In this document: positions 9,401 through 19,637 of the stretch, piece after piece
How positions within the stretch are numbered: the stretch's first letter is position 1
Layout of the letters: every line of letters begins with the position of its first letter
Source of the DNA: Thermoleophilia bacterium
GTDB taxonomy: Bacteria; Actinomycetota; Thermoleophilia; Gaiellales; JAICJC01
Assembly (NCBI GenBank): GCA_025928655.1
Contig: JAICJC010000006.1
Coordinates: 1 to 59,250 of the forward strand
Reading direction: 5' to 3'
DNA length: 59,250 nucleotides
Program-made: the position numbers and the translations under genes
Notes under the pieces: generated by a model
Told to the model about the DNA's origin: nothing
Seen by the model: the letters and a program-made list of their open reading frames with translations, nothing else
The model's database searches: none

Positions 9401-9544
9401 GCCGTCGACGAAGCTGAACGGCCGGCCGCCGCGGTTGCGATCGCGGAGCGTCTCGAACGTGCGCTCGCGCTCCCAGCGCTCGAGCACGCGATGCTCCAGG
9501 CCGATGTGGTCAGGCTGCTTTGGGACGGGCTCGAACGGCGGCAT
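6413..9544 (-). CDS. ileS: Isoleucyl-tRNA synthetase, divergent signature type
   Basis: Charges tRNA-Ile in the cytoplasm. At 1043 residues it has the size of large class Ia enzymes. The order is: catalytic N-terminus with NNPMGVHHGWGRTLKD (about 53-68) at the HIGH site; CP1 editing region with VVWTTTPWTLPANVAAAV; a zinc-type CPRCG; then GRPMHKSWGNAI, in which MHKSW (614-618) replaces the usual KMSKS; an anticodon-binding domain (VRLSRTRFWRSED); and a C-terminal extension with ARIKLRQPLREV. The tryptophan and glycine pattern and editing region favour isoleucine over valine or leucine. Start ATG 9544 has a TAGAAT box 6 nt upstream. Confidence 0.9.
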   Translation of the reverse strand: MPPFEPVPKQPDHIGLEHRVLERWERERTFETLRDRNRGGRPFSFVDGPITANNPMGVHHGWGRTLKDIWQRYYAMQGYDLLYQNGFDCQGLWVEVGVEKELGLNSKREIEAYGLDRFARACRDRVAYYAGQLTDQSKRLGQWMDWERSYYTMTDPNISYIWGFLKECQERGWLYRGHRSMPWCPRCGTSLSQHELIDSYKDLTHPSLHVRLPLKDREREYLVVWTTTPWTLPANVAAAVRPDADYVRVETGAGIAYVAADRLEASPISGRVLGEVRGAELVGLTYTAPFEELPAQEGFENRVVAWEDVSMEEGTGIVHIAPGCGEEDFELGRREELTTLIPVDEAGAFVQEYGWLHGHVTAEAAQMIVDDLGQRGRLVADGEITHRYPVCWRCGTELIYRLVDEWFIRCEEIRGPMIEAARGVEWTPRQYGKRMEDWLVNMGDWCISRKRYWGLPLPFYFCEHGHMTVIGSQAELEERALRGLERVEELHRPWIDEVVIRCGECDAEAHRLPDVGDCWLDAGVVPFSTLGWHNETFVEAGYAAGAGVGVTIADLPDHAHWERWYPADWVSEMREQIRLWFYSMLFMGVVLDGRAPYRKVLTYEKVNDETGRPMHKSWGNAIWFHEAIEDMGADVMRWMYAGQQPAQNLNFGYGPAGEVKRRLLTLWNTYSFFVLYANIEGFTPRYDLLETGPDPATARPLDRWLTARTQWLVGECRAALESWDSPRLVRAFEVFLDDLSNWYVRLSRTRFWRSEDPADSRAAFETLWYALVQSIRCVSPVMPFLADEMWQNLVRGVCPDAPQGVHLAGYPEVRDELADAELLAAMETVRVVVELGRRSRDEARIKLRQPLREVIVATDDPARRAQVADHVELVAAELGVKGVRLATSAEEFAQVEVMPLLKVLGPKYGRDLAVIRGLLREGELELRDGSVHVGDWTLEPGEFELRARAREGFAVTDGEGFAVALDTEITPELQLEGVVRDVIRTLQKMRQDAGFDVTDRIRITYPQADGDVGRAFAEHGDWIAAETLAVALEPGAELAVARA

Positions 9545-9550
9545 CCACGG

Positions 9551-9556
9551 ATTCTA
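9551..9556 (-). promoter_or_regulatory. -10 box TAGAAT upstream of ileS
   Basis: TAGAAT ends 6 nt before the ATG at 9544, the leaderless spacing. The box lies inside a 7-bp hairpin (9545-9551 with 9558-9564, one G-T pair). I looked for an actinobacterial T-box leader here and did not find its conserved core. Confidence 0.5.
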
Positions 9557-9619
9557 TTCCGCGGCTCCGCAAGGGCCGTCCCGCTCGCTCAGGGGCGAGG
9601 AAGATTGCCGGGGATGCGA

Positions 9620-9763
9620 TCAGTCAAGCTCGTGTTTGTCGCAGAAGTCGTCGAAGGCAGCGTGCTTGGCCAGGTAGCCCGAGAGCTCGGCGAACCCGAA
9701 CTCGAACCACTCCGTGAGCCACCGCTCGTCGATCTCCACGTGCTTGTCGTACAGCTCGTCCAT
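9620..9763 (-). CDS. Small acidic protein of 47 residues
   Basis: Reads MDELYDKHVEIDERWLTEWF ... FCDKHELD, very rich in Asp, Glu and aromatic residues and likely helical. A strong Shine-Dalgarno GGAGGA sits 6-10 nt before ATG 9763, and nearly all third codon positions are G or C, so I consider it real. No signal peptide or membrane segment. It is upstream of ileS in the same direction, 75 nt away. I do not recognise the family and assign no function. Confidence 0.7.
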   Translation of the reverse strand: MDELYDKHVEIDERWLTEWFEFGFAELSGYLAKHAAFDDFCDKHELD

Positions 9764-9914
9764 GATCGCTTCCTCCAGGCACCCGGCCCGGCTGACGCGT
9801 TTTCCGCCTCGGGAAGCGAACTCCTCTCGCCCGCGGCGCTGATGGTCCGGTAATCGACCTGCGGGCGGCGAGCTTTACGGTTCACTCACAATTCCAGGTC
9901 CTGCTTCCGCCGGA

Positions 9915-9947
9915 CGCACCAGAAGGGGTCTGACCCCGTTTGGTGCG
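9915..9947. repeat. Palindromic repeat, family A copy 1
   Basis: Core AGAAGGGGTCTGACCCC with outer arms CGCACCA (9915-9921) and TGGTGCG (9941-9947). On the minus strand it starts immediately after, and overlaps the context of, the TGA stop (9952-9950) of the serine hydrolase. Same core as 45752-45786 but with different, still complementary, outer arms. Confidence 0.75.
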
Positions 9948-9949
9948 GA

Positions 9950-10945
9950 TCAGGCCGCTTCGGCGATCACGCGGTCGGACAGCGCCGGCCAGCGGCCCGG
10001 GCGCATCATCCAGCCGGAGTACGTGCCGCGGTTGGCGAGGCAGACGAGCCCGACCCCCGCTTCGGAGTCGGCCCACATGAGCGTGCCGGAGGCGCCGAAG
10101 TGCGACAGCGTCGAGGGCGACGTGCGGTCCCCCGTCCAGTGGCCGTCCTTCGCGTCGCGGATGTCGCAGCCCAGGCCCCAGTCGGCAACGTCCCAGGTGC
10201 GGAAGGACTCGACCCCGCCGGCCAGGCCCGGGAACTGCACCTGGGCCAGCTCGGCGAACGTCTCGGCGGCGAGCAGCGGCGCCCCCCGCTCGAGCAGGAG
10301 CCGGACGAACCGCGCGTAGGCGGCGCAGGTCGCGAACGCCCCACCGGCCGCCGTCGCCCGGGCGCGCCACTCGCGCGAGTTGAAGAGCGGCAGCCCCGGC
10401 CGCCACAGGCCCGGCTCGCGCACGTCGAGCGCCCGGCCCGACTCGCTCTCGGGCAGGCCGAGGTAGGCGTCCATCCCCAGCGGCTCGAGCACGGCGGCGC
10501 GGACGTACTCGGCGTGCCCCATCCCGGTCGCGGCCGCGAGCAGCGCGCCGAGCACGGCGTAGCCCTCGTTCGAGTAGACGCGCCGGGTCGCGGGCGGCCG
10601 GACCGGCTCGACGTCGACGGCCGGTGTCCCGGCAGGGCCGACCTCCGGGAGGCCGGACGCGTGGGAGAGCAGGTGGCGGGGCGTGATCGCGCCGCGGGCG
10701 GTGTCCCGGTACCCCTCCAGGTGCTCGCCGACGGGCGCGTCCAGGTCGATCGAGCCCTCCTCGGCGGCGACCAGCACCGCCATGGCGACGAGCGGCTTCG
10801 TGAGGGATGCAAGCGCGAACAGCGAGCCGTCCCGGGCCGCACCGGCGAGCCGCGACTCCCGGATCCCCTCGGGCCCGACCACGGCTGCCGCGACCGCGGG
10901 CGCGTCGCCCTCCGCCACCCAGGTGTCGATCATCTCGCAGGCCAC
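9950..10945 (-). CDS. Serine hydrolase, beta-lactamase/class C family
   Basis: A 331-residue protein with the penicillin-binding-fold motifs: SLTK at 47-50 (nucleophile Ser47), YSN at 124-126 and HFGASG near residue 284 in place of KTG. No signal peptide, so probably a cytoplasmic esterase or peptidase rather than a true beta-lactamase. Start GTG 10945 is preferred because a TAGGAT box lies 10 nt upstream; ATG 10933 is an alternative that removes four residues. Substrate unknown. The gene is divergent from the LytR_C gene. Confidence 0.85.
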   Translation of the reverse strand: MACEMIDTWVAEGDAPAVAAAVVGPEGIRESRLAGAARDGSLFALASLTKPLVAMAVLVAAEEGSIDLDAPVGEHLEGYRDTARGAITPRHLLSHASGLPEVGPAGTPAVDVEPVRPPATRRVYSNEGYAVLGALLAAATGMGHAEYVRAAVLEPLGMDAYLGLPESESGRALDVREPGLWRPGLPLFNSREWRARATAAGGAFATCAAYARFVRLLLERGAPLLAAETFAELAQVQFPGLAGGVESFRTWDVADWGLGCDIRDAKDGHWTGDRTSPSTLSHFGASGTLMWADSEAGVGLVCLANRGTYSGWMMRPGRWPALSDRVIAEAA

Positions 10946-10955
10946 GTGGAGGAGG

Positions 10956-10976
10956 ATCCTACGAGGCGTGTAACGT
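10956..10976. promoter_or_regulatory. Divergent -10 boxes between serine hydrolase and LytR_C genes
   Basis: TAGGAT on the minus strand (10961-10956) serves the hydrolase at 10 nt; TAACGT on the plus strand (10971-10976) serves the LytR_C gene at 11 nt. Both match TANNNT; the 42-bp gap between the genes holds nothing else obvious. Confidence 0.4.
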
Positions 10977-10987
10977 TCCACGGGACA

Positions 10988-11626
10988 ATGGCCGAGTTGC
11001 GGACACCGGGCGGGCGCACCGGAGGGGAGCCCCCGTTCGATCCACCTCGTGGCGACGAGGGCCTGGACGACTGGTTCGCCCGCCGCCTCGAGGCGCAGGG
11101 GATCAGGGCGCGGCGGGCCCGGCTCCCGGCTGCCCGCATCGGCGCGGTCATCGCGCTGGCGGCGGCGCTGTTCATCTTCGGATGGGTGCTCCAGAGCGCC
11201 TCCGGCGGCAGCTCCGCCACGACCACGACCCCGCCGACGCACACGACCGCCGTGACGCAGGGGACGACGCCTCCGGGCGGCACCGGCAAGGTGCCGGCGA
11301 AGCACGCCAAGCCGCAGTGGAAGCAGATCCCGCTCACCATCCTGAACGGCTTCGGCGGCGCGAACGCCGCCTCGACCGCCCAGAGCCAGCTGCGGTCGGC
11401 GGGCTGGCACGTCGTCAGCATCGCCGACGCGTCGCCCGAGACCGACTCGACCATCGTCGTGTACGTCCCGGGCAAGCTCTCGCAGGCCAAGATCGTCGCC
11501 GCCCGGCTGGGCCTGCCCCCGCCGGTCCCGATCGCGCAGGCCCCCGGGGTGCTGCCGACGCAGACCGACGGCGTCGCGATCGTGCTCGGCCACGACCTGC
11601 TGCCGAACGGCGTGGGCGGCGGCTAG
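10988..11626 (+). CDS. Membrane-anchored LytR C-terminal domain protein
   Basis: A 212-residue protein: a charged cytoplasmic N-terminus (1-47), one membrane helix (IGAVIALAAALFIFGWVL, ~51-68), a Thr/Pro-rich linker (~70-110) and a LytR_C domain (LTILNGFGGANAAS ... LRSAGWHVVSIADAS, then TIVVYVPG). It lacks the LytR-CpsA-Psr catalytic domain, as many actinobacterial LytR_C-only proteins do. Probably faces the cell wall; precise role unknown. Confidence 0.85.
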   Translation: MAELRTPGGRTGGEPPFDPPRGDEGLDDWFARRLEAQGIRARRARLPAARIGAVIALAAALFIFGWVLQSASGGSSATTTTPPTHTTAVTQGTTPPGGTGKVPAKHAKPQWKQIPLTILNGFGGANAASTAQSQLRSAGWHVVSIADASPETDSTIVVYVPGKLSQAKIVAARLGLPPPVPIAQAPGVLPTQTDGVAIVLGHDLLPNGVGGG

Positions 11627-11724
11627 CCCGGCCCGCGGCCGATCAGGAATCGAGAAGCGCGGAGGGTGGGGCCGTGGCTACCGTGACCCCCATGGCCACG
11701 ACCACCACGACCGAAGGAGCGACC

Positions 11725-12077
11725 ATGGCCGACTCTTCCACCCGGGGCATCCAGACGGTGCTGCATCCCGTGTCCGACCTCGCCCGGGCCAGGCCCGTGT
11801 ACGCCGCGCTGCTCGGCACCGACCCCCAGGCAGATTCCGAGTACTACGTCGGCTTCCAGGCCGAGGGCCAGCAGATCGGCCTCGTGCCCGGCGGCGGCCC
11901 GCAGGGCATGACCTCGCCGGTGGCCTACTGGCACGTGCCGGACATCGAGGCCAAGCTGGCCGAGGTGACCGCCGCGGGGGCGACCGTGCACGAGCCCGCG
12001 CACGACGTCGGCGGCGGCCGGCTCGTCGCCACCGTCACCGACCCCGACGGCAACGTCCTGGGCCTGCTTCAGGACCG

Positions 12078-12081
<4 letters not shown>
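11725..12081 (+). CDS. VOC (glyoxalase/bleomycin resistance) family protein
   Basis: A 118-residue single-domain protein: IQTVLHPVSDLARARPVYAA, LGTDPQADSEYYVGF, PVAYWHVPDIEAKL and TVTDPDGNVLGLLQDR, the usual beta-alpha-beta-beta-beta halves of the vicinal oxygen chelate fold. AAGGAG sits 6 nt before ATG 11725, which decides the start over the in-frame ATG at 11692. Its stop overlaps the start of the UvrA-like gene by ATGA, so the two are translationally coupled. This context suggests drug or toxin binding rather than metabolism. Confidence 0.85.
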
Positions 12082-14458
<2,377 letters not shown>

Positions 14459-14462
<4 letters not shown>

Positions 14463-15688
14463 GCCGGCTCGAGCGCGGCCAGGTCGGAGAGGCTCGGCGC
14501 GGCCCGGATGGACGGGCTGAGGAAGCCCCACACGAGCAGGACGACGTTGAAGGCGCAGAAGACGGCGATCGTCTCCCGCGCCGACACCGCCTCGAGCAAG
14601 AGGCCGGCGACGAGCGGCCCCAGCGGCGCGATGGCGAGGGCGATCGAGCTGCGGACCGCCTCGACCCGGCCCAGCAGCCGGTCGGGCGTGACGGCGATCC
14701 GGTAGCCGACGACCACGGAGTCGGTGATGGGCATGGCCAGGCCCTGGGGCAGGATCCCGGCGGCGAGCACGAACACGCTCGGCCGCACCAGGAACGCCGC
14801 GCTGCCGAGCCAGGCGACGAGCTCGATCCAGAGGATCGTCCGCATCGACAGCCTCCGGCGCGCGATCGGCGACAGCAGCGATCCGGCCAGCAGGCTCACG
14901 CCGAACACGGCCAGGAGGGCGCCGATCTCGCCGCCGGTCAGGCCCTGCGCGCGGCCGGCGACGACGACCACGAGCAGGATCCCGGGCAGCGAGAAGTTGC
15001 CGAGCCCGTAGAGGAACGCGCACGTGCGCAGGAACGGCCGGTCCCACAGGAAGCGCATGCCCTCCCCCACCTGGGCGCGCAGCCCGGCGCCGGCGGGCGC
15101 GCGCGGGCCCTGGAAGGGCGTCCGCATCGAGGCCAGCGACACCAGCGATGCGGCGTAGGAGCAGGCGTCGACCACGAACGGGAGCGACCGGGCGATCCCG
15201 AACAGGAACCCGCCCAGCGGCGGCCCGACCAGATTCACCGTCGCGACCCGGGCGGAGACCGCGCCCACGGCGTCGGGCAGCTGCGGCGCCGGCACGACGG
15301 AGCGCAGCGCGCCCGCGGCGGCCGCGGTGAAGGCGACGGTCCCGGCTCCCTCCACGAGCGCGACGACCGCGAGCAGCGCAAATGACGCATCGCCGGCGAC
15401 AACTGTCGCCGCCAGGACGCCGATCGTCACCGCACGGAGGAGGTCGGCCGCGACCATCACCCGGCGCCGGTCCACCCGGTCGGCGATCACCCCGGCCGGG
15501 AGCTGCAGCACGGCGAACGGGACCAGGCGGGCGAACGAGACCACGCCGGCGCGGGCCGGGGAGTGCGTCAGCGCGAGCGCGAGCAGCGGGTAGGCGATCA
15601 TCGTCGCCTCCGAGCCCATCGCCGAGAGGAGCTGTCCCGACTGGAGCAGGACGAAGTCGCGATTGCGCCACAGGGGCGTCGGGGCCAC
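14459..15688 (-). CDS. MFS transporter (EntS/MFS_3-like)
   Basis: A 409-residue integral membrane protein with about 12 predicted helices. It opens WRNRDFVLLQSGQLLSAMGS and carries the loop 2-3 motif GVIADRVDRRRVM, both typical of MFS_3 proteins such as EntS and macrolide exporters. Likely proton-driven export of a small molecule. Convergent with, and overlapping by 4 nt, the UvrA-like gene. Confidence 0.88.
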
Positions 15689-15747
15689 GGGACGGAGACG
15701 CTAGCGGATCGGTGGGATTCCGGCGATCGGCGTCGAACGAACCCCCG

Positions 15748-16794
15748 ATGCTCCCGGGACCGCAGCGCATCGTCGTCGACCTGCCCGCCCGCACGATCGT
15801 GCGGGTGATCGTGCTCGTGCTGCTCACGATCGTGCTCGTCGACGTCCTCGAGCACGTGACCCGGATCCTGATCTGGATCGCCACCTCGCTCTTCCTGGCG
15901 GTGGCACTGCAGCCGCTGGTGCGGCTGGCCGAGCGGCGGATGCCGCACGCGCTGGCCGTGTTCGCCGTGTTCGGGGGCCTCCTGCTGGTCGTCGTCCTGT
16001 TCCTGGCGCTCCTGATCATCCCGATCGCGACCCAGGTCGACGACCTGCGCACCGCTGCCCCCGCCTACATCAACGACCTGCGACACAACGGCACGATCAA
16101 CAGCCTGAACACGCGCTACCACATCGTGAAGAAGGCCGAGGAGGCCGCGAACGCCTATCCGAGCAAGGCGTTCGGCGCGCTCAGCGCCATCGTGAGCGGC
16201 CTCGTCGCCACGATCACGGTGCTCTTCCTGACGCTGTTCCTGCTCCTGGAGCTACCCGCGCTGGCCGAGGGCGTGCTGCGGTTCGTGCCCGCGCAGCGGG
16301 CGGAGCAGATCCGCCGCATCGGCGGCGACATCAACCGCAACGTCGCCGGCTACGTGCTCGGCAACCTGATCATCTCCGTCATCGCGGGGGTCGTGATCGG
16401 CCTCTCGCTGTGGATCCTGGGCGTCCCCTACGCGCTCGCCCTGGCGGTGCTCATGGCCGTGTTCGACCTGGTGCCGCTCGTCGGCGCGACGGTCGGCGCG
16501 CTGGCGGCGATCGGCGTCGCGCTCGCGACCCAGGGCGTGACCGCCGGAATCGTCATGGTCGTCGTGAACATCGTCTACCAGCAGATCGAGAACCACGTCC
16601 TGCAGCCGATCGTCTACCGGCGCACGGTGCAGCTCTCGGCGTTTCTCGTGCTGGTCGCGGTGCTGCTCGGCGGCGAGCTCCTGGGCGTCCTGGGCGCGCT
16701 GATCGCCATCCCGGTGGCCGGCTCGCTGCAGCTCCTCTTCCGCGAGGTCACGCGCGAGCGGTTCGGCAAAGGCACGGGGCCCGTCCCCGGCTGA
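15748..16794 (+). CDS. AI-2E family transporter / PerM-like permease
   Basis: A 348-residue membrane protein with about eight helices. The family pattern is clear: SLFLAVALQPLVRLAERRMP, a helical extracytoplasmic segment (VDDLRTAAPAYINDLRHNG), GVPYALALAVLMAVFDLVPLVGATVG and a C-terminal block beginning IVYQQIENHVLQPIVYRR. Family members move diverse substrates including autoinducer-2 and ions; substrate unknown here. ATG 15748 is the first start that fits the conserved N-terminus. Divergent from the MFS gene with a 59-bp gap. Confidence 0.88.
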   Translation: MLPGPQRIVVDLPARTIVRVIVLVLLTIVLVDVLEHVTRILIWIATSLFLAVALQPLVRLAERRMPHALAVFAVFGGLLLVVVLFLALLIIPIATQVDDLRTAAPAYINDLRHNGTINSLNTRYHIVKKAEEAANAYPSKAFGALSAIVSGLVATITVLFLTLFLLLELPALAEGVLRFVPAQRAEQIRRIGGDINRNVAGYVLGNLIISVIAGVVIGLSLWILGVPYALALAVLMAVFDLVPLVGATVGALAAIGVALATQGVTAGIVMVVVNIVYQQIENHVLQPIVYRRTVQLSAFLVLVAVLLGGELLGVLGALIAIPVAGSLQLLFREVTRERFGKGTGPVPG

Positions 16795-16812
16795 GCCGGC
16801 GAACGGCCGCAC

Positions 16813-18246
16813 TCAGGCTGCGGAGCGGAGCAGGTCCCAGGCCCGGTCGACGTGCTCGGCCGTGGTGGCGGCGTTCCCGATCGCGACCCGGAGCGCGTAG
16901 CGGCCCCCCAGGTCCGTGTGCGAGACGAGCGCCCGCCCACTCGCGTTCACGCGGTCGAGGATCGCCTCGTTGAGGGCGCGCAGCTCGGCCTCGTCGTCGA
17001 CGCCCTCGGGGCGGCGCCGGAAGCAGACGGTCGAGAAGGGCACCGGCGCGAGCAGCTCCCAGCCCGGCTCGGCCCGCACCGCCGCCTCGAGCCGGCGGGC
17101 CAGGTCGATGTGGCCCGACACGATCGCCGCGAGGCCGTCCGCGCCGTACGCGCGCAGCACCATCCACAGCTTCAGCGACCGGAACCGGCGGCCGAGCGCG
17201 ACGCCGTAGTCCATCAGGTTGACGACGTCCTCCTCGCTCGTGCGCAGGTACTCGGGCACGACCGAGAACGCCGCCCGCATGTCGTCCGGGCGGGCGGTGT
17301 AGAGCAGGCTGCAGTCGATGGGCGTGAGCAGCCACTTGTGCGGGTTCACGACCAGCGAATCCGCCCGCTCGCACCCCGCCAGCACGCCCCGCAGCTCGGG
17401 CACGACCGCCGCGGCGCCGCCGTAGGCGGCGTCGACGTGCAGCCACATGCCGTGCTCGGCGCAGACGTCCGCCACCTCGGCGACGGGGTCGATGCTCGTC
17501 GACGACGTCGTGCCGACGGTCGGGACGGCGGCGATCGGGCGCCGGCCGGCGGCGACATCCGCGGCGACCGCCTCGCGCAGGGCGTCGGGGCGCATCCGGT
17601 ACTCGTCGTCGGTCGGGATCTTGACCAGGCCCTCCTGCCCGAACCCGAGCACGATGCAGGCCTTCTCGACCGAGGAGTGCGCCTCCCGGGAGGTGTAGAC
17701 GCGCAGCGGCGGCAGGTCGTCGCGGGCCGCCATCCCGCGCGTGCGGATGTCGAGGCCGGCCGCCTCGCGGGCGGCGGCGAGCGCCCACAGCGTCGACGAC
17801 GAGGCCGTGTCGGTGATCTGCCCGAACCAGCCGGCCGGCAGGCCGAGCAGCTCCGCCGCCCAGCGCATCGTGACCTGCTCGAGCTCGGTCGCCGCCGGCG
17901 AGGTGCGCCACAGCATCGCGTTCACGTTCAGGGCGGCCGCGATCGTCTCGCCGAGGATGCCCGGCGGTGAGCCCGTGATCCCGAAGTAGGCCATGAAGCC
18001 GGGGTGGTTCCAGTGGGTCAGGCCGGGCACGATGATCCGGTCGAGGTCGGCCATGATCGCCTCGAGCGGCTCCCCGTGAGCCGGCGGGTGCTCGGGCAGG
18101 GCGGCCGCGACCTCGCCCGGCTTCACCCGGGCCAGAACGGGCAGGCTGTCGACGTCCTCGAGGTAGCGGGCGATCCATCCGGCCGCCTGCTCGAGCGCCG
18201 CGCGCAGCTCGCCGGTCGTCGGCAGGCTGACCGGCTCGGCGGCCAC
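16813..18246 (-). CDS. Group II PLP-dependent decarboxylase (aromatic-L-amino-acid decarboxylase type)
   Basis: A 477-residue PLP enzyme. The lysine that binds PLP is Lys304 in SLVVNPHKWLLTP; other blocks are THWNHPGFMAYF, SREAHSSVEKA, VPTVGTTSSTSIDPV and MWLHVDAAYGGAA with the Asp that contacts the pyridine ring. It resembles aromatic-amino-acid and L-2,4-diaminobutyrate decarboxylases. GTG 18246 lies 5 nt after the stop of the aminotransferase gene, so the two form an operon. Substrate not resolved. Confidence 0.9.
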   Translation of the reverse strand: MAAEPVSLPTTGELRAALEQAAGWIARYLEDVDSLPVLARVKPGEVAAALPEHPPAHGEPLEAIMADLDRIIVPGLTHWNHPGFMAYFGITGSPPGILGETIAAALNVNAMLWRTSPAATELEQVTMRWAAELLGLPAGWFGQITDTASSSTLWALAAAREAAGLDIRTRGMAARDDLPPLRVYTSREAHSSVEKACIVLGFGQEGLVKIPTDDEYRMRPDALREAVAADVAAGRRPIAAVPTVGTTSSTSIDPVAEVADVCAEHGMWLHVDAAYGGAAAVVPELRGVLAGCERADSLVVNPHKWLLTPIDCSLLYTARPDDMRAAFSVVPEYLRTSEEDVVNLMDYGVALGRRFRSLKLWMVLRAYGADGLAAIVSGHIDLARRLEAAVRAEPGWELLAPVPFSTVCFRRRPEGVDDEAELRALNEAILDRVNASGRALVSHTDLGGRYALRVAIGNAATTAEHVDRAWDLLRSAA

Positions 18247-18251
18247 GAGCG

Positions 18252-19550
18252 CTACAGCGCCGCCTCGACGGACGCGAGCGTCTCGTCGAGCAGGGCCGCG
18301 ATCTCGTCGATCTCGGCCTCGGTCACCGTCAGGGGCGGCGCGAGCAGGAGCGCGTCCATGTGCTCGGTGCCGACCGGCGTCGGGCAGGGGTAGATCATCA
18401 GGCCCCGGCGCTTGGCCTCGGCGGAGACCTTCCCCGACATGCCGTCCGCGGCCCGGAAGCGGCCGCCGCCGGGCGCCCGCAGCTCGATCCCGCGCAGCAG
18501 GCCCAGGCCGCGCAGCTCCGCGACGACCGGATGGCGGCCTGCGATCTCGGCCAGGCGCGCGTGCAGCTGCTCGCCGCGCACCCTCGCCGCCTCGACCAGG
18601 CCCTCCGACTCGATCACGTCGATCACCTCGCAGCCGACGGCGCAGGCGAGCGGGTTGCCCGAGAACGTGTGCCCGTAGGAGAACCCGCTCGGGCTCCTCT
18701 CGATCACGTCGCGCAGCCGCCGCGACGCCACCATGCCGGAGAGCGGGAGGATGCCGCCGCCGATGCCCTTCCCGAACGTGATCACGTCCGGCACGGCGCC
18801 GAAGTGCTCGACCCCGAACCAGCGCCCGGTGCGCCCGAAGGCGGTGATCACCTCGTCGGCGACCAGCAGCACGTCGTGGCGGTCGCACACCTCGCGCACG
18901 GCGGCCAGATAGCCGTCGGGCAGCGGGACCGCCGCGCCGGACGACCCGGTGACCGGCTCGACCACGAACGCGGCGACGTGCTCGGCGCCCCGCGACATGA
19001 TGGCCGCCTCGAGCGCCGCGGCGCCCTCCGCGGCAGTGTCCGCGTTCGGGACGACCGCGTACTTGCGCAGGAGCAGCTCGAACGGCGCCCGCCAGCGCGA
19101 CCCCGAGAGCGAGAGGGCACCCATCGTCGAGCCGTGGTAGGACGTGACCCGGCTCAGGAACTCGATCTTGCCCGGACGGCCCTGGAGCTCCCAGTAGAGC
19201 ACCGCCAGATGCAGGGCCGACTCGTTCGCCTCGGAGCCGGAGGAGTTGAAGAAGCACCACTCGAGGTCGCCCGGCGCGACGCGCGCGATCCGCTCGGCGA
19301 GATCCATCATCGGCTCGTTCGAGAACGAGAAGCGGTAGGTGAATGCGATGCGCTCCGCCTGGCGCTGCAGCGCCTCGACGACGCGGGGATGGCCGTGGCC
19401 GAGGAGCATCACCATCGCGCCCCCGCAGGCGTCGAGGTAGCGGTTGCCGTCGGCGTCCTCGATCACGCATCCACCGGCGCGGACGGCGACCGGCAGCCGC
19501 CGCCCCGGGCTGGCGGTCATGGAGTAGTCGGTGCGGGCGGGCGCGCTCAC
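18252..19550 (-). CDS. Class III (omega) aminotransferase
   Basis: A 432-residue PLP enzyme. Lys261 in ITFGKGIGGGILPLSG is the Schiff-base lysine; other family blocks are NSSGSEANESALHLA, VTSYHGSTMGAL, VLLVADEVITAFGRTG and SYGHTFSGNPLACAVG. Class III members transfer amino groups from omega or alpha positions (GABA, diaminobutyrate, beta-alanine). It precedes the decarboxylase in one transcript; such pairs can make diamines from amino acids, which is inference. A TAAAGT box lies 12 nt upstream of GTG 19550. Confidence 0.9.
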   Translation of the reverse strand: MSAPARTDYSMTASPGRRLPVAVRAGGCVIEDADGNRYLDACGGAMVMLLGHGHPRVVEALQRQAERIAFTYRFSFSNEPMMDLAERIARVAPGDLEWCFFNSSGSEANESALHLAVLYWELQGRPGKIEFLSRVTSYHGSTMGALSLSGSRWRAPFELLLRKYAVVPNADTAAEGAAALEAAIMSRGAEHVAAFVVEPVTGSSGAAVPLPDGYLAAVREVCDRHDVLLVADEVITAFGRTGRWFGVEHFGAVPDVITFGKGIGGGILPLSGMVASRRLRDVIERSPSGFSYGHTFSGNPLACAVGCEVIDVIESEGLVEAARVRGEQLHARLAEIAGRHPVVAELRGLGLLRGIELRAPGGGRFRAADGMSGKVSAEAKRRGLMIYPCPTPVGTEHMDALLLAPPLTVTEAEIDEIAALLDETLASVEAAL

Positions 19551-19637
19551 GGGGCGCTCGCCACTTTACACTGGGGGCGCGCCGCGACCGACCGCTCGGC
19601 CGGGTGCGGGGCAGGTAGGGACAGACAGGAGGTCGCA

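Noticed and set aside
6488-9853. A 1121-codon open frame on the plus strand opposite ileS
   Set aside because: Repetitive, no recognisable motif, and fully explained as the antisense of ileS.
9545-9950. A T-box riboswitch before ileS
   Set aside because: No specifier loop, no UGGN-type T-box core and a plausible leaderless promoter instead.
10010-11590. Extension of the serine hydrolase upstream to about 547 residues
   Set aside because: The extra N-terminal sequence is low-complexity and antisense to the LytR_C gene; the TAGGAT box marks a shorter start.
16813-19470. A single 885-residue protein joining the aminotransferase and decarboxylase
   Set aside because: The first part is out of frame with the aminotransferase motifs; two separate genes with a 5-nt gap explain the sequence better.
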